NCBI GenBank assembly: GCA_039545355.1
Contig: BCJJ01000038.1
Coordinates: forward strand, 1-64,000
Direction: 5' to 3'
DNA: 64,000 nt
DNA from: Trichosporon coremiiforme
Taxonomy: Eukaryota > Basidiomycota > Tremellomycetes > Trichosporonales > Trichosporonaceae
Position numbers and translations under genes: made by a program. The notes under the pieces are model-generated. The model saw nothing but the letters and a program-made list of their open reading frames with translations. It was not told the origin of the DNA and did not search any database. Positions within the stretch are counted from its first letter, which is position 1. Every line of letters begins with the position of its first letter. This document shows, in pieces, positions 21,060 through 31,899 of this stretch.

Positions 21060-22020
21060 ATGTCCGCCACGCCTGCCACAGCATTCTCCCACGCCCACAA
21101 GTGAGTCGAACCGCTGCCGGGGAGAGAAGTGATGCTGACGCTGACTTTCCGCTTCTCGATGCGACCCCGCGCCGCCATTCTGCACCGACTTCCGCTGGTT
21201 GAACCCCCTGCCCTCGTCTGCTCCGATCGCTCGTGCTCCGCGCCGACATGCGTTGTCTCGCCTCAACATTAACTCTACGCCACTGCTGGGAACTTTCTGG
21301 ACTGGGTGGCCGCTTTGTCGCCATGCGTTGTTGACACCCCGTCTCGATATTGCGATTCTTACGTGCGACAGGGCGTACGTCAAGTCGCTGTACAGGCGCT
21401 ACCTGGCCAACGAGCTGGACTGGTACATTCGTCGTGACGCCTGGCGCCAGCGTGCTATGGAGATCAGGGCAGAGTTCGAGCGCAACCGGTGAGTAGTGAG
21501 CGCTGAGTGACGTACAGCGACATTGTCGTTGATATTGTCGACTGGCGAGGTGGAGAGATCTTTCAGCTGCGACTGGGCAGTGTGCTGAGTTGCAACTGCG
21601 TTGGGATGCCTGAAGTGAAGCGGACTGTGGTGGACGCAGGCCGATGTGTGGGCTGGTTGGCGTAGAGGAACGACTCGCCGCTCCTATTCGGCTCCTCCGC
21701 ATAACCGTCCTTGGACGCCCGCTTCACCTCTTTCCCGCGGAAGAAGGTGGCTAACGAATAGCAACGTGAGCGACCCCCGTGCCCTCGCCATCATTCTTGA
21801 GAAGGCTGAGGAGAACCTCCGCAAGAACCAGCACCCTGACCCCTACCACCGTGAGTACTCTGCGAGGGCCGGCATGTTGGCTGTTTGCCGCCATGCTGCA
21901 GTCATTCTCGCGTTGGTCCGTGGTCACAGCTAACAGCCAGCCCCCATGTTCCCCGACGGCACCAAGTGGGAGCGCAACATTCCCCCCAGGATGTTCACCG
22001 AGGAGGAGGCGCACCACTAG
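21060..22020 (+). CDS. NDUFB9: NADH:ubiquinone oxidoreductase LYR subunit NDUFB9 (B22)
   Basis: Accessory LYR-motif subunit of mitochondrial complex I. Four exons: 21060-21100, 21372-21488, 21762-21850, 21941-22020; 108 residues. The first splice yields AHKAYVKSLYRRYLANELDW, which holds the LYR motif (SLYRRYL). Next comes the conserved basic helix WYIRRDAWRQRAMEIRAEF, then ALAIILEKAEENLRKNQHPD and the family's C-terminal block PYHPPMFPDGTKWERNIPPR. Introns of 271, 273 and 90 nt are long for this window, so most of the gene is non-coding and the exons are easily missed. Its presence shows a respiratory chain with complex I, unlike Saccharomyces. Confidence 0.93.
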
Positions 22021-22697
22021 GAACCCCATTAGACAATGTAAAATCAACAGATGCATGCGTAGGCAGACCCCAACGCGCGAGGATTCGTTTTAGCGAGATT
22101 GACTGACTGATCGCAATGGAGCTCGGCTTGGTGATCTGCCACAGTCTAGGGCGTCCTGCTCGTACCACTCTTGTCGGCCATAGCCGGATCAGCAATCCTT
22201 GATGGTCAACTACGGCTCGGCGGTGCGGCCAGGGATACGTACTTTGGGCGCAGGAGATATTCTGGGGTATGACCCAAAGTCTGGGGCATGGCTTCTATTG
22301 TTGCGAAGAACGCGGCGCTGCCGATGACAGCGTGTTCCATTGTCTGAGCCGACTTTGGGGCTGGATTTCTGATTGCTGGCCGAAGACATGCTGGGGCAGC
22401 ACGTTGCAGGCGCATGCAAAGCTGTGCGCCGGCAGTTTCAGCCGGATCATGGGATGGTTCTGAGTGGCAGGCAAGCCACTGAATGGTTGCCATGCTGCGG
22501 CGTGCGGCGTGGGAGTGCTCCACCAGGCGATGACGAAAGCTAAGACACAACTTCGTCGTCGGCCTCATCGGCTTTGACCATAGCCTGCTCTCGCGTCTCG
22601 CGTCTCACACAGATTGCCACCCTTCCCAGAGCTGCAATAGAGTTCTGATAAGACGCTGATAACAAAGTCAACAACACTTACTTCATCTTCACGAACA
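22021..22697. other. Intergenic, nothing recognised
   Basis: 677 bp between two plus-strand genes. Frames on both strands are short and lack gene-like codon use; no repeat, tRNA or TATA element seen. Confidence 0.45.
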
Positions 22698-23159
22698 ATG
22701 TCCCTGTCTGTGCCCAGCACGCCAATCTCACCCCGTGACGTCGCATTCCAGCGATATGTCAACTCAAAGCCTCTCCCACCCCTACCGGACGAGACGCCAA
22801 AGCCGTACACCCCGCGAGCGCCGTCGTCCACAATCTCGTACCCGCCGCCGTCGACCGCACCGGGGGCAAGCCGTACGCGGGTCCGCCTTCGAACTCGTCA
22901 GTCCGAGGTCGCATCTGGTTCGCCACCTTCCTATGACGAGGCGAGCCGCTCATCCCGTGAGAGCACAAGACCACGCCCGCAACCCCAAGCACGGCCCATC
23001 CGCCGCCCGCCTCTCCTACCTACTTACTCGCAGACGATGCGTCAGTCGTCGGAGAGCCAGCGCGACTCGTACGACAGCCTCCATAGCCGCAGCTCGTGCC
23101 AGTGTGGCATCGCCTCCTGTCCCGGTGGGGAGATTGCTCGCCGATCGAACCGCCGGTGA
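22698..23159 (+). CDS. Small unknown protein with a PPxY motif
   Basis: Single-exon gene of 153 codons. The protein is disordered: rich in Pro, Ser and Arg with little hydrophobic content. The one clear motif is SGSPPSYDEAS, a PPxY sequence followed by acidic residues. This is the form recognised by WW domains of Rsp5/Nedd4 ligases; PxLPPLPDE near residues 25-31 is another proline-rich site. The C-terminal part has four cysteines within SSCQCGIASCPGG (three of them spaced CQC and C). Codon use is GC-rich like its neighbours, which supports a real gene. I do not recognise a family. A role as ligase adaptor or substrate is inference from the motif only. Confidence 0.55.
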   Translation: MSLSVPSTPISPRDVAFQRYVNSKPLPPLPDETPKPYTPRAPSSTISYPPPSTAPGASRTRVRLRTRQSEVASGSPPSYDEASRSSRESTRPRPQPQARPIRRPPLLPTYSQTMRQSSESQRDSYDSLHSRSSCQCGIASCPGGEIARRSNRR

Positions 23160-23293
23160 CTTTCTATGGTGCCGACTTCTTCTGAGCCTTCTGGTCTTCC
23201 ACTGTAGTAGTAGTCACAGCCCTGTCCATGTGACTTGATCCTGGATATGCTGCATGAGAAAGTCAAAAAGGCTATGTGAATGATGGATACAGT

Positions 23294-24587
23294 CTAGTCT
23301 GTAGGGGCGAAGAGCTTGTCGAGACCAGCCTCGACGGCGGAGATCTTGGAAAGCATGATCTTGATCGCCTCGGGCACGAGCTCCTCGGGAGGGTACTGGC
23401 CAGCAGACTCGACGTTGACTGATACGTTAGCTCACAAGTACGATAGATGAGCTACTCACAAATGAAGTGATCCCTGATACGGGCAAGCTCGACCTTGTCC
23501 TGGAATTCCTTGTGGCGGAGGACTTCTCGAGAAACGGTGTCTTTCCTCGGGTTCTTGACAACGACCTGCTGGTTTCCGTCCGCGTCCTTCTCGAGCTCGA
23601 TGACGCCAGGGGCGAAGCACGACTTGAATTTCTCCTGGTCCTCGAGGGGAATCGGCTCGCGGAGAATGATGTGCGGCAGCAGACGGTACGAGGCGGTCGC
23701 AACCGGCGAGTACTTGGCGTGGTCGGCTCCGACACCCTTGCGGGCGAAGCAGTGCAGGTCGACCATCTGTCCCGGACGCAGTTTCACGAGCAGAATGTCG
23801 TCAAGCACCGGCCGAGGCTCCTTGCCCTTGTACTTGCTCTTCTGCTGACCCGACGGCACCCACTTCATCATACCCGTGTAGACGTTCGAGTCGTAGTAGA
23901 GCTTCTTCGGGTCCGTCTCTCCCGGAGCAGCGTCGCGTCGGCGGTCACACTTGACACGGAGGTCGAAAACGTGCGTGTCGTTCTCCATCGGCGCAGAGTA
24001 GTTCGAGGCTGCATGTTAGCTCAGCAACACCAACACAAACTCACGCTTGAAGTCGAGCGTCCGGGGGTCAATCTTCAGAGGAACAAGACCGACACGGTGC
24101 GCCAGAACCTCATCCTGCATGATCGACGTGTTGTTCCAAACGTAGACATCCTCGATGGCAACAGTAGGAACCTGCAAGTCAGTAACCCCCTACTGAACAC
24201 AACTCACCTCGGCGATCATAACACGACGAAGGGAGTTGGCAATCGAAGCGTCCACACCGACAAGGTCAAACTCGACAGTCGAGGGAGTCAACCGCTGAAC
24301 CGACGCGATCAGGTTCTATCTGTCAGCTTGAATCTTGGCTCTTAAACTCACCTCCTTGAACTTGTCAAGGTTCCACGAGTGGTCCTCTCCCGGGTAGTGG
24401 CCGGGGAACTCGGATCCAGAAACCTGTTGGGATCAGCGTCTGCAGTGCGTGGGTAACTTACAGCTCCAACCCTCTCGGGAAGGATCTGGACGTGCCGTCG
24501 CGGATCGTCGTTGGAGCGGGGCATGCTGATGGTTGTGTTCACGCTGAGAGAGTCGTCGGTGACGGCCTTCATGACTTCAGAATCCAT
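23294..24587 (-). CDS. RPC40: RNA polymerase I/III shared subunit RPAC1 (AC40)
   Basis: Alpha-like subunit common to RNA polymerases I and III, forming the assembly platform with AC19. Six exons on the complement (24462-24587, 24352-24423, 24208-24315, 24045-24171, 23460-24008, 23294-23418) encode 368 residues; all five introns are 35-42 nt. Characteristic segments are [19 protein letters not shown], then [20 protein letters not shown] (the alpha-type dimerisation motif), [19 protein letters not shown] and [19 protein letters not shown]. The C-terminal helix [19 protein letters not shown] is also typical. It lies divergent to RAD54 with about 190 bp between start codons. Confidence 0.96.
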
Positions 24588-24777
24588 CTGAACTTTTGTT
24601 TACTGGGGGGTACCACATAAGGTCAAGTCAATCATCGTGGGTGGCAAATTGGTTCCGTCGGTTGACGCGACTTGTTGCTTTTGTAATTCGAGCGGCAAAT
24701 GCACTTGTCGTCAAAACAATATATCAGGTTGTGCATATCTCCCTATCGCTTGAGCAACCACCACTTCGAGTCGCAAC
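24588..24777. promoter_or_regulatory. Compact divergent promoter of RPC40 and RAD54
   Basis: 190 bp between the two ATGs. It is less GC-rich than the genes on either side. No TATA box or MluI-type (ACGCGT) cell-cycle element is present. Confidence 0.45.
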
Positions 24778-27320
24778 ATGTTGCGAAGGGTACCCAGCAA
24801 GAAGAATGGGGACCCCCCAGTGACGTCGGCTACGTCCGGCGGGTTCGGAATCGTCTCCAAGCCCTTCAAGGCCCCAAGCGCGCTGGGTCCGACGCGCACG
24901 CTGGCTATGCCCGCAAGGAAACGCAAGCAAGTGTCGTACAAGGAAGCCGGCGCCGGAGGTGATGACGGCGACTCTGACGCTTCCATCAAGAAGATGCGGT
25001 TTGAGATGGGCAACAAGGTCTACGAGAACGGCGTCCTTGGCGATATGGCAAAGTGGTGCACGCGAAAGTTCCCAGTGTTCGCCCCGAAAGAGTGCAACGC
25101 GGTATTCTCGAAGAGGTGAGTGATGGTGCTGTACCATGTTGCTGACTTGTCCAGCTTTGCCATCCCGGTCATGACGAACGCAAAGACATCAGAGAAGATT
25201 GCACACCCTCTCTCCCATGCTTCCCTGGGCGCTCGACCGCATCCGACATTGGCACCCCGACCGCTCCACGACCCCATGGCCGACCATGCCATTGTGCTGT
25301 ACGACCCAACGATTGACGACAAGCCTGACCCCGAGGAAGTCGCTCAGAAGCAGGAAGCTGCCAAGAAGGAGGAGGACTGTGGCCCGCACAAGAGCTTGAA
25401 GGCGATCCTCGGCATCGAGGACAAGACCAAGAAAAAGGTGGTCAAGGTCCCTGTCGTCATCGACCCGAGGCTGAGCAAGGTTCTGCGACCGCATCAGATT
25501 GAGGGTGTCAAGGTAAGCTTGGGTTCTGAAAAGTGTTGACTCGCAGTTCCTGTACCGATGTACGACGGGTCTGGTCGCGGACAATGCGTGGGGCTGCATC
25601 ATGGCCGACGAGATGGGTCTCGGTGAGTGTGCTTGGGAGCGATCTTGCTGACATGATAGGAAAGACACTTCAATGCATCGCGCTCCTGTGGACGCTTCTC
25701 AAGCAGTCTCCTGTTCCTGGAAAGGGCACTTGTGAAAAGGTTGTCATCGCCTGTCCGACGTCACTGGTAGGAAACTGGGCGAACGAACTCATCAAGTGGC
25801 TAGGCCCTGGAGCGGTGAACCCGCTCGTTGTCGACGGAAAAGGAGGCAAGGCAGAGCTGATTCCGGCCGTTCGACGCTGGGCTGCGGCTGGTGGACGCAG
25901 CGTCACCCTTCCCGTCATGATTGTGTCCTATGAGACGCTGCGTACACTGAAGACGGAGCTGGACGGGTGTCCCATTGGTCTTCTTCTTGCCGATGAGGGA
26001 CATCGGTTGAAGAACGCCGACACCCTCACTTTCCAGGCCCTCACGGCGCTCAACGTCCAACGTCGTGTGATTCTGACGGGTACGCCCATCCAGAACGACC
26101 TCTCAGAGTACTTTGCGCTCCTCAACTTTGCCAACCCCGAGTATCTTGGCTCTCGCGCCGAGTTCAAGAAGAACTTTGAGTTGAAGATTCTCCGCGGCCG
26201 CGACGCGGATGCGACGGACAAGGAGAAGGAGGAGAGTGACGCCAAGCTGAAGGAGCTCGGCGGTTTGGTGAGCCGCTTCATTATCCGCCGAACGAACGAC
26301 CTCCTTTCCAAGTACCTTCCCGTCAAGTACGAACACGTAGTGTTCTGCAACCCCAGCCCACTCCAGACGTCGCTCTACAACCACTTTGTCAACTCCAAGG
26401 ACGTTCAGCGCCTCCTTCGCGGCAAGGACTCCCAGCCCCTCAAGGCAATCGGCCTTCTTCGCAAGCTTTGCAACCACCCCGAGCTCCTGAACCTCCCCGA
26501 TGACCTGCCCGGTTCGGCCCAGTTCCTGCCGGATGACTACGCTGTTGGTCGCACTGGTCGCGATCGCTCTTTCAACTGCCAGCTGTCTGGCAAGTTTATT
26601 GTCCTTGAGCGAATGCTGGATCATATCAAGAATCACACGACTGACAAGATTGTCCTCATCTCCAACGCCACGCAGACCCTTGACCTCATGGAGCGTCTCT
26701 GCAGGGTGAAAAAGTATGGCTGTGTGCGCCTGGACGGTACAATGAGTGTCAACAAGCGTTCCAAGATTGTCGACCGATTCAACGACCCCGACGGCAAGGA
26801 GTTTGTCTTTTTGCTCAGTTCCAAGGCAGGCGGATGTGGTATCAACCTGATCGGCGCCAACCGCCTGATCCTCTTCGACCCCGACTGGAACCCAGCGTCC
26901 GACCAGCAGGCGCTCGCACGTGTCTGGCGAGACGGCCAGAAGAAGGAGTGCTTCGTGTACCGCTTCATGACGACAGGCTCCATCGAGGAGAAGATTTTCC
27001 AGCGTCAGTGCCAGAAGCAAAATTTGTCTGCCTGTGTCGTCGACGAAGCCGAAGACACTGCCCGGCACTTTACCCAAGATGATCTTCGACAGCTCTTCAA
27101 GTTTCACACGAACACGTGGTGCGACTCGCACGACACGTACAAGTGCAAGCGCTGCCGAGACGGCAAGCAGTTTGCCAAGGCTCCCGCGATGCTGTATGGC
27201 GATGCCAGTACGTGGAACCACTTTCCCAACTCGCAACTCGGGCAGATGCACGACGATCTGCTCCGAGCAGAGCTTGGCCACTCCGAGGTGTCCTACGTCT
27301 TTCAGTACATTAGTCACTAG
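24778..27320 (+). CDS. RAD54: DNA repair translocase Rad54
   Basis: SNF2-family dsDNA translocase that works with Rad51 in homologous recombination, stimulating strand invasion and remodelling of the D-loop in the nucleus. Four exons (24778-25115, 25155-25512, 25547-25622, 25660-27320) encode 810 residues. The N-terminus is basic and contains KPFKAP-like Rad51-interaction features. The helicase core shows LRPHQIEGVKFLYRC, Walker A DEMGLGKT (about 253-260, split by intron 3), LLLADEGHRLKN (Walker B, about 364), VILTGTPIQNDL and, in the second lobe, LSSKAGGCGINLIGANRLIL, FDPDWNPASDQQALARVWRD and GQKKECFVYRF. The C-terminal zinc-finger-like part ends with CKRCRDGKQF. Size fits the family. Confidence 0.97.
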
Positions 27321-27391
27321 ACCACTAGACGTAGAGTTGTTGCTTGCTCATATTTTGGGTCTTTGTAAGTGTACATCATGTATCTTGTATG

Positions 27392-28244
27392 CTAGGCGCC
27401 GATGCCAAGCTCCGTGAGCATCTCCTCTCGCCCTCGATCTCGCATCCAGGTCAGTGCGTCCGAGATCTTCTCCAGCTCCACCCAATTTCCTCGCCCCAGT
27501 CCTCCTCGGGCACCGTCACTCTTGCCTCGGCTCTCGTCCTGGACCGTGCTCCGCTCCTCGTACGTTGGCGGTATTGGCTCGACGCCAACCCGAACTCGCA
27601 GGTTGAGCCAGTTCCACGACTTAACCTCCTTCAGCCACTCCTTCAAGCTCTCCTCTGTGCCCATCGCATAGTAGATGCCCGGGTGTCCAACCTTGCTGAA
27701 TCCGGTAAGGGAGAGTTGTGACGAGAGGGCGATAAAGTCCTTGCGTTTCGTCTTGGAAAGGAGGTGGTGCGACGTGAGGAGCGCGTGATGAACTTCCGCG
27801 TTATGCTGTACAGACTTCTCCGCAGCAGCCGGAGATTCGGAGCGGGAGCTGGGCGCGATGAAGGGCAGCAGGTGGGTCATGACCTCGTAGAGCGGGTAGC
27901 GTTCGTCAGTTCCGCACGATCGGCAACACCTACTCGTCATCTTCAGTCCAGTGTTTCCGCAGCAGGTTCTGTATTCGTTCCTCAGATCGGTGAGCCGCGT
28001 CACGATCAAGGTCTCCACCCTTTAGCTGAACATTGACAGCAGATAGGGCCGGGTATCCCTCGCGCACGCGTACGACGAGTCGCCGATTAGAGTCTGCGTC
28101 GGCGATCGCAAACTCGCGCGGCCACCCGGATGACGTTTGGGGTGAGTCGCTCTCCGAGGCTGGAGTCCCCGGACCTTCCAGCGTCTCGGACGGCAGCAGG
28201 CTGGAAGAGAGCAGCTCGAGCTCGACGTCGAGTGCCTCGCTCAT
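27392..28244 (-). CDS. RWD and DUF1115 protein (RWDD2-like), one junction unclear
   Basis: The N-terminal part from the ATG at 28244 (MSEALDVELELLSSSLLPSE) has RWD-domain features (VRVREGYPALSAVNVQL). The second part, from YPLYEVMTHLLPF to the stop at 27392, includes HHLLSKTKRKDFIALSSQL and GFSKVGHPGIYYAMG, typical of DUF1115 proteins of the RWDD2 type. Function is unknown; RWD domains usually mediate protein contacts. The two parts are in different frames. The best join removes 27900-27933 (GTAGGT donor, CTGAC branch), giving 272 residues, but the 3' end of that intron reads ACG instead of CAG. Either the acceptor is non-canonical, a base is wrong or mutated, or another splice is used. The 3' end lies 71 bp from the RAD54 stop. 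Confidence 0.6.
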
Positions 28245-28764
28245 GGTCGCAACCCAGTGACTCAGTGGCGCTTGCGGTGCTTGCACGGAGCAGAAGGTAG
28301 TCGACGGTGTCAGCGGCGTTGAGGAACGGTGCGAGCGCGAAAAGACAGGATCTGGCGATGTCAGGACGACGGAGCAATGACGAAATCGGTATCAGACTGC
28401 GAGGAGGATCGGGGATTCGGTGACTTTTCACGTCACTGCGGTGTCTGGTTTTCCAAGACGAGAGAACTGCGGAACTTCTACCGCTCCGTTGGGTTCTGCG
28501 CATGTGTATCAGAACGTCATGGGTGAGTGTAGTGTACCAGATGCTTGGGTTACGCTGCGCAGCACTGTGACGCGTGCTGTCTCGCGTCGCACTACCTTCA
28601 GACACTATGGGCGGGCAGGGACGTGCCGAGGAACGATACCGGCACGGTGCTGCGGGCATGTCCGACTTTCTGACGTCCATACTTAAGACGCCCACCTGAG
28701 TGCAACTAGCGGCAAGTCTTTGCCGCTTCCTCTTCACATCTTCACTCAGACCAAACGATACGAC
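28245..28764. other. Divergent intergenic region
   Basis: 520 bp between the RWD/DUF1115 gene and the SDR gene; promoters of both. A minus-strand open frame across it has no recognisable product. Confidence 0.45.
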
Positions 28765-29493
28765 ATGGCCAAAGCCGAAGCTTACATTGTCACGGGCGCC
28801 AGCAGCGGCATAGGAGCGGCAATCGCCCTCGCACTCCTCGCCAAGGGCAACACTGTCATCAACATTGACCGGAAAGCGCCGACCTCTCCGCTCCCCAATC
28901 TGCTCAGTTACGTCGCAGACCTCACAAACGAGGGACAAGTCAAGGCGGTCGCGGAGCAGATCGTACAGTCATACTCGATCATCGGGCTAGTCAACAATGC
29001 TGGCGCCACCAAGCCTGGTACAGTCGACACTCAAACGACGGACGACCTCGACTTCCTGTGCAACCTGCACTTGAAGGCGTCGCTGGTGCTCATCCAGGCC
29101 GTGCTTCCGAGCATGCGCGAGGCAGGTTTCGGACGGATAGTCATGATGGCGTCGCGCGCTGCTCTCGGCAAGACGAACCGCATTGCGTACTCTGCCACCA
29201 AGGCGGGCATGATCGGTATGGCGCGCACGCTTGCAATGGAGCTCGGCAAGGACGGCATCACTGTGAATTCGCTTGCACCTGGCCCGATTGCGACAGAACT
29301 ATTCATGCAGTCGAACCCGGAAGGTCACCCGAATACGCAAAAGATCATCGACTCCATCGTTGTCGGACGCCTCGGAACACCGGAGGATGTGGCGCGCGCA
29401 GCCATGTTCTTCCTCGATCGCCAGAACGGGTTTGTCACTGGCCAGGTCCTCTATGTCTGTGGAGGAACAACACTCGGCGTCACGCCGGCGTAG
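28765..29493 (+). CDS. Short-chain dehydrogenase/reductase
   Basis: Classical SDR of 242 residues in one exon. It has the NAD(P)-binding motif TGASSGIG (residues 10-17), NNAG in the central sheet, and the catalytic Ser130, Tyr142 and Lys146 (MMASRAAL and YSATK). The acidic end of strand 2 (INIDRK) favours NAD(H) over NADP(H). The C-terminal LAPGPIATELF and VTGQVLYVCGG blocks resemble 3-oxoacyl-ACP reductase-like and sugar or polyol dehydrogenases; the substrate cannot be predicted. The ATG at 28765 places the glycine motif at the normal distance from the N-terminus. It converges on the PfkB kinase gene with 67 bp between stops. It may be a metabolic partner of that gene, but this rests on adjacency only. 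Confidence 0.88.
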   Translation: MAKAEAYIVTGASSGIGAAIALALLAKGNTVINIDRKAPTSPLPNLLSYVADLTNEGQVKAVAEQIVQSYSIIGLVNNAGATKPGTVDTQTTDDLDFLCNLHLKASLVLIQAVLPSMREAGFGRIVMMASRAALGKTNRIAYSATKAGMIGMARTLAMELGKDGITVNSLAPGPIATELFMQSNPEGHPNTQKIIDSIVVGRLGTPEDVARAAMFFLDRQNGFVTGQVLYVCGGTTLGVTPA

Positions 29494-29560
29494 CTTTTGT
29501 AACTTGTACTGTAGACTGTCTGCATATGATAGCGTATACAACAATGGTGCTTACAACATG

Positions 29561-30956
29561 TCAGCGCGACTCGGCTTCGCGCCGCTGCATTTCAGCTACT
29601 CGCTCCCAGGGATAGTCTCCGTTCCACACCTCGCGCCCCAGAACCTTGTTCATCTTTGGCAGCCCGTCTTGCTCGATAATGAATGACGCAGCGACGTTGG
29701 CCCAGACGATGGCTATGCTGTCAGTTTGGCTCCAGTACATAAAACTCACCCTCGTGTATGTCCTTGCCTTCGTAAAGCGCCGCCATTAACCCTCCCATGA
29801 ACGCATTGCCTGCCCCGGTGGGGTCCTTGACGTTGTCCTGCGACTGATGGAAGGGCGCGCCCCAGTAGACGGGCACGGCGTCCAACGTGTCGTTCGTCAA
29901 TGTTCCTGGTGGCAAATCCGCCGACAGCGCGTAGCAGCACCCGCTCTGTCCGCACCTCAGGACGGCACCGATCCGAGGTTTCAGAGCGAGCAGACGGCGG
30001 ACGAGCCACTCCAACGTCGCGTTTGCGTCAGCCGGGTGGTTATTCGGTGTGGGAATGTTAAACAAGGACATGGCCTCGGTGTGGTTCGGGCTGTGGTGGT
30101 CAGCTCTTGGAGCTCGATGGGGGTGTTACATACCTTATCACGTCGACGTGTGGAGTCAGACTCTTGATCAATTCTAAATTCTCAGGTACACAACATGGCT
30201 GGCGCGGTCAGTTGATGTTTGACGCGTTGAGCATGCCAGCGTGACAATAGTGGCTGGGGGTGATCCACTATGCGACCAAGAGTTTTTTTCGTTGGCCGCG
30301 GACTCACTGGTTCTGGCTCCCACAGCAAGCCGGGTGACCAGCCTGACTCGGCGTGGATCTCCTCAATCTGTGAGATAGTTTCCTGTGCACGGTCGGGAAA
30401 GGAGACAAGATGCAGCCACTCTGGGTATCCAAAGGCGCCCACAATGTCCCTGGGAAGCAGCAAGCTCGGCGGAGTCAGGTACTCGAATCTAGGTGCCCGT
30501 TAGCCACAAAGGCACCTGGCACTGCGTACTCACTCTCGGACTTGTCCCTTGTACTTGTTCACCGCCCTCGTCGTCGGCTTGCCGTCCTGCCGCAAGCGGA
30601 AGTCCCACATGTCGCCGTACGACTCGAGGCGCGCCTTCATGTCCTTGGGTAGGCTTTCCGGGGTGTAATCCACAATCATGGCCAGGCGATTCGGCGGAAG
30701 GAACAGGCGAGCGCCGAGGATAGCTGTGTGTCAGTGCAGATTGAAGGGACCGTCATACCATAGGATCCTGCCCCGCCAATCTGAACGTCAGTTGTTAAAA
30801 CTCGACTTCAGCTCACTTGGTCCGGCTTATCGACGGGGTGTTCCTTGCCATCGTTATCGACGCGAGTGAAGGTGTCGATGATAAAGGCTTCTGGCGGTCA
30901 GGTCGTGGCAAACGTCTGTAGAGCTCACCAAGTGTAGCAGCCCTCTCTCTCTTCAT
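29561..30956 (-). CDS. PfkB/ribokinase-family carbohydrate kinase (Mak32-like)
   Basis: PfkB-family small-molecule kinase most like yeast Mak32, a protein known only for its effect on maintenance of the M1 satellite RNA. Eight exons on the complement: 30929-30956, 30817-30890, 30759-30780, 30534-30723, 30308-30488, 30134-30198, 29751-30090, 29561-29713; 350 residues. The frame closes exactly over all seven introns. Key segments are AFIIDTFTRVDNDG (first strand), IGGAGSYAILGARLFLPP (the substrate-side Gly-Gly motif), SPNHTEA and the PfkB signature DPTGAGNAFMGGL, whose Asp-Thr-Gly-Ala-Gly-Asn region forms the anion hole. The exact D of the usual GAGD is an Asn here, as in Mak32-like proteins. 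Exon 3 is only 22 nt. Confidence 0.88.
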
Positions 30957-31208
30957 GGCGAGGGACAGCAGTGTAGGACGGTGACCAAGAGAGGATGAAA
31001 GATAACAATGAGACTGGACTAGTCGAAACCTTCTGGCGGTCCGCTTGTCCTCGAATTCTGGAACGTCACCTCCACCTTGAACTTCGCCAGGATTATGACG
31101 TGTTTCCGTTCCTGACGACTCGAGCTTGTTCGCCACGCGACACAAGGCGCGACACGCACAACAGGTCAATCGCTTCCTCTGTGTTGTTTTGCATCCATTC
31201 TTTCCGTC

Positions 31209-31899
31209 ATGACAACAAGTATCACAGTGAGCTTTCAAGTTCTTTTCCAGCTGACATCAGGACGCACGGTTCACCCACCTGCATGCGACTCGCTCCCACA
31301 TTCTCGCGTTGCTGACGGACGAGCCACCGGAGACGGGGTGGTCCGTCATGCCTGGGTTCGAAGAGGATGTGGCGTACCCAGCGTACCTCGAGCCTCCGCG
31401 ACCCGACGCAGACGAAACGCTGCCGTCGCAGGTGCACCCGAGCTATCCGTTTGGACGCCCCAAGGTCGGGTCCAAGCTCGGACTGACGGGGCCAAATGCG
31501 CACGGCGGCGCTAGCGTTTCAAAGCAGGCTGGCAACCTCCTCTTGCCGAACGAGAGGGAGGATATGTGGACGGAGATGGACATGGGCGCCGTCCTCGAGA
31601 AGCCGGACGGAAAGGAGGTACCTCCAGTGATGGCGGTATGTCAAAGTAGTCGGTTGAGCTGACAACAGGGATCGAAGCGACCGCCGTCACCGGGCTCGCC
31701 GGTGCTGCGGCCAAGACATTTGCCGCCCCCACGCTCCGCTCATCTCAGACACCACCTCGAGCGTCAGCGCCAGGCGACGCCTCCAGCGCCCGCTGACCCC
31801 TTCGATGCTCCCGTTCCTAACGAGACGTACGCGGAGGAAGAGGTGGAGGAGCACCACCAAGACGACAACAACAATGGTAACGGCCAGAGCCCGCAGTAG
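31209..31899 (+). CDS. Unknown protein, 207 residues
   Basis: Three exons are proposed: 31209-31226, 31261-31635, 31669-31899, with introns of 34 and 33 nt that both have CTGAC branch sites. The middle exon has strong GC-ending codon bias. The N-terminal 30 residues (TDARFTHLHATRSHILALL) look helical. The centre is acidic and Pro-rich (PGFEEDVAYPAYLEPPRP), and the C-terminus is disordered with Pro, Arg, Gln, then a Glu/Asp/Asn tail. No catalytic or binding motif is recognised. The 18-nt first exon is the least certain part; an upstream start exon is possible. It is divergent from the PfkB kinase (253 bp apart). Confidence 0.55.

Noticed and set aside
23467..24345. 292-codon plus-strand frame opposite RPC40
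   Set aside because: Passes through RPC40 introns as if coding; antisense shadow.
26103..27317. 404-codon minus-strand open frame across RAD54
   Set aside because: Antisense shadow of a GC-ending coding exon; the protein is Val/Leu-rich low complexity with no family, while the plus strand is unmistakably RAD54.
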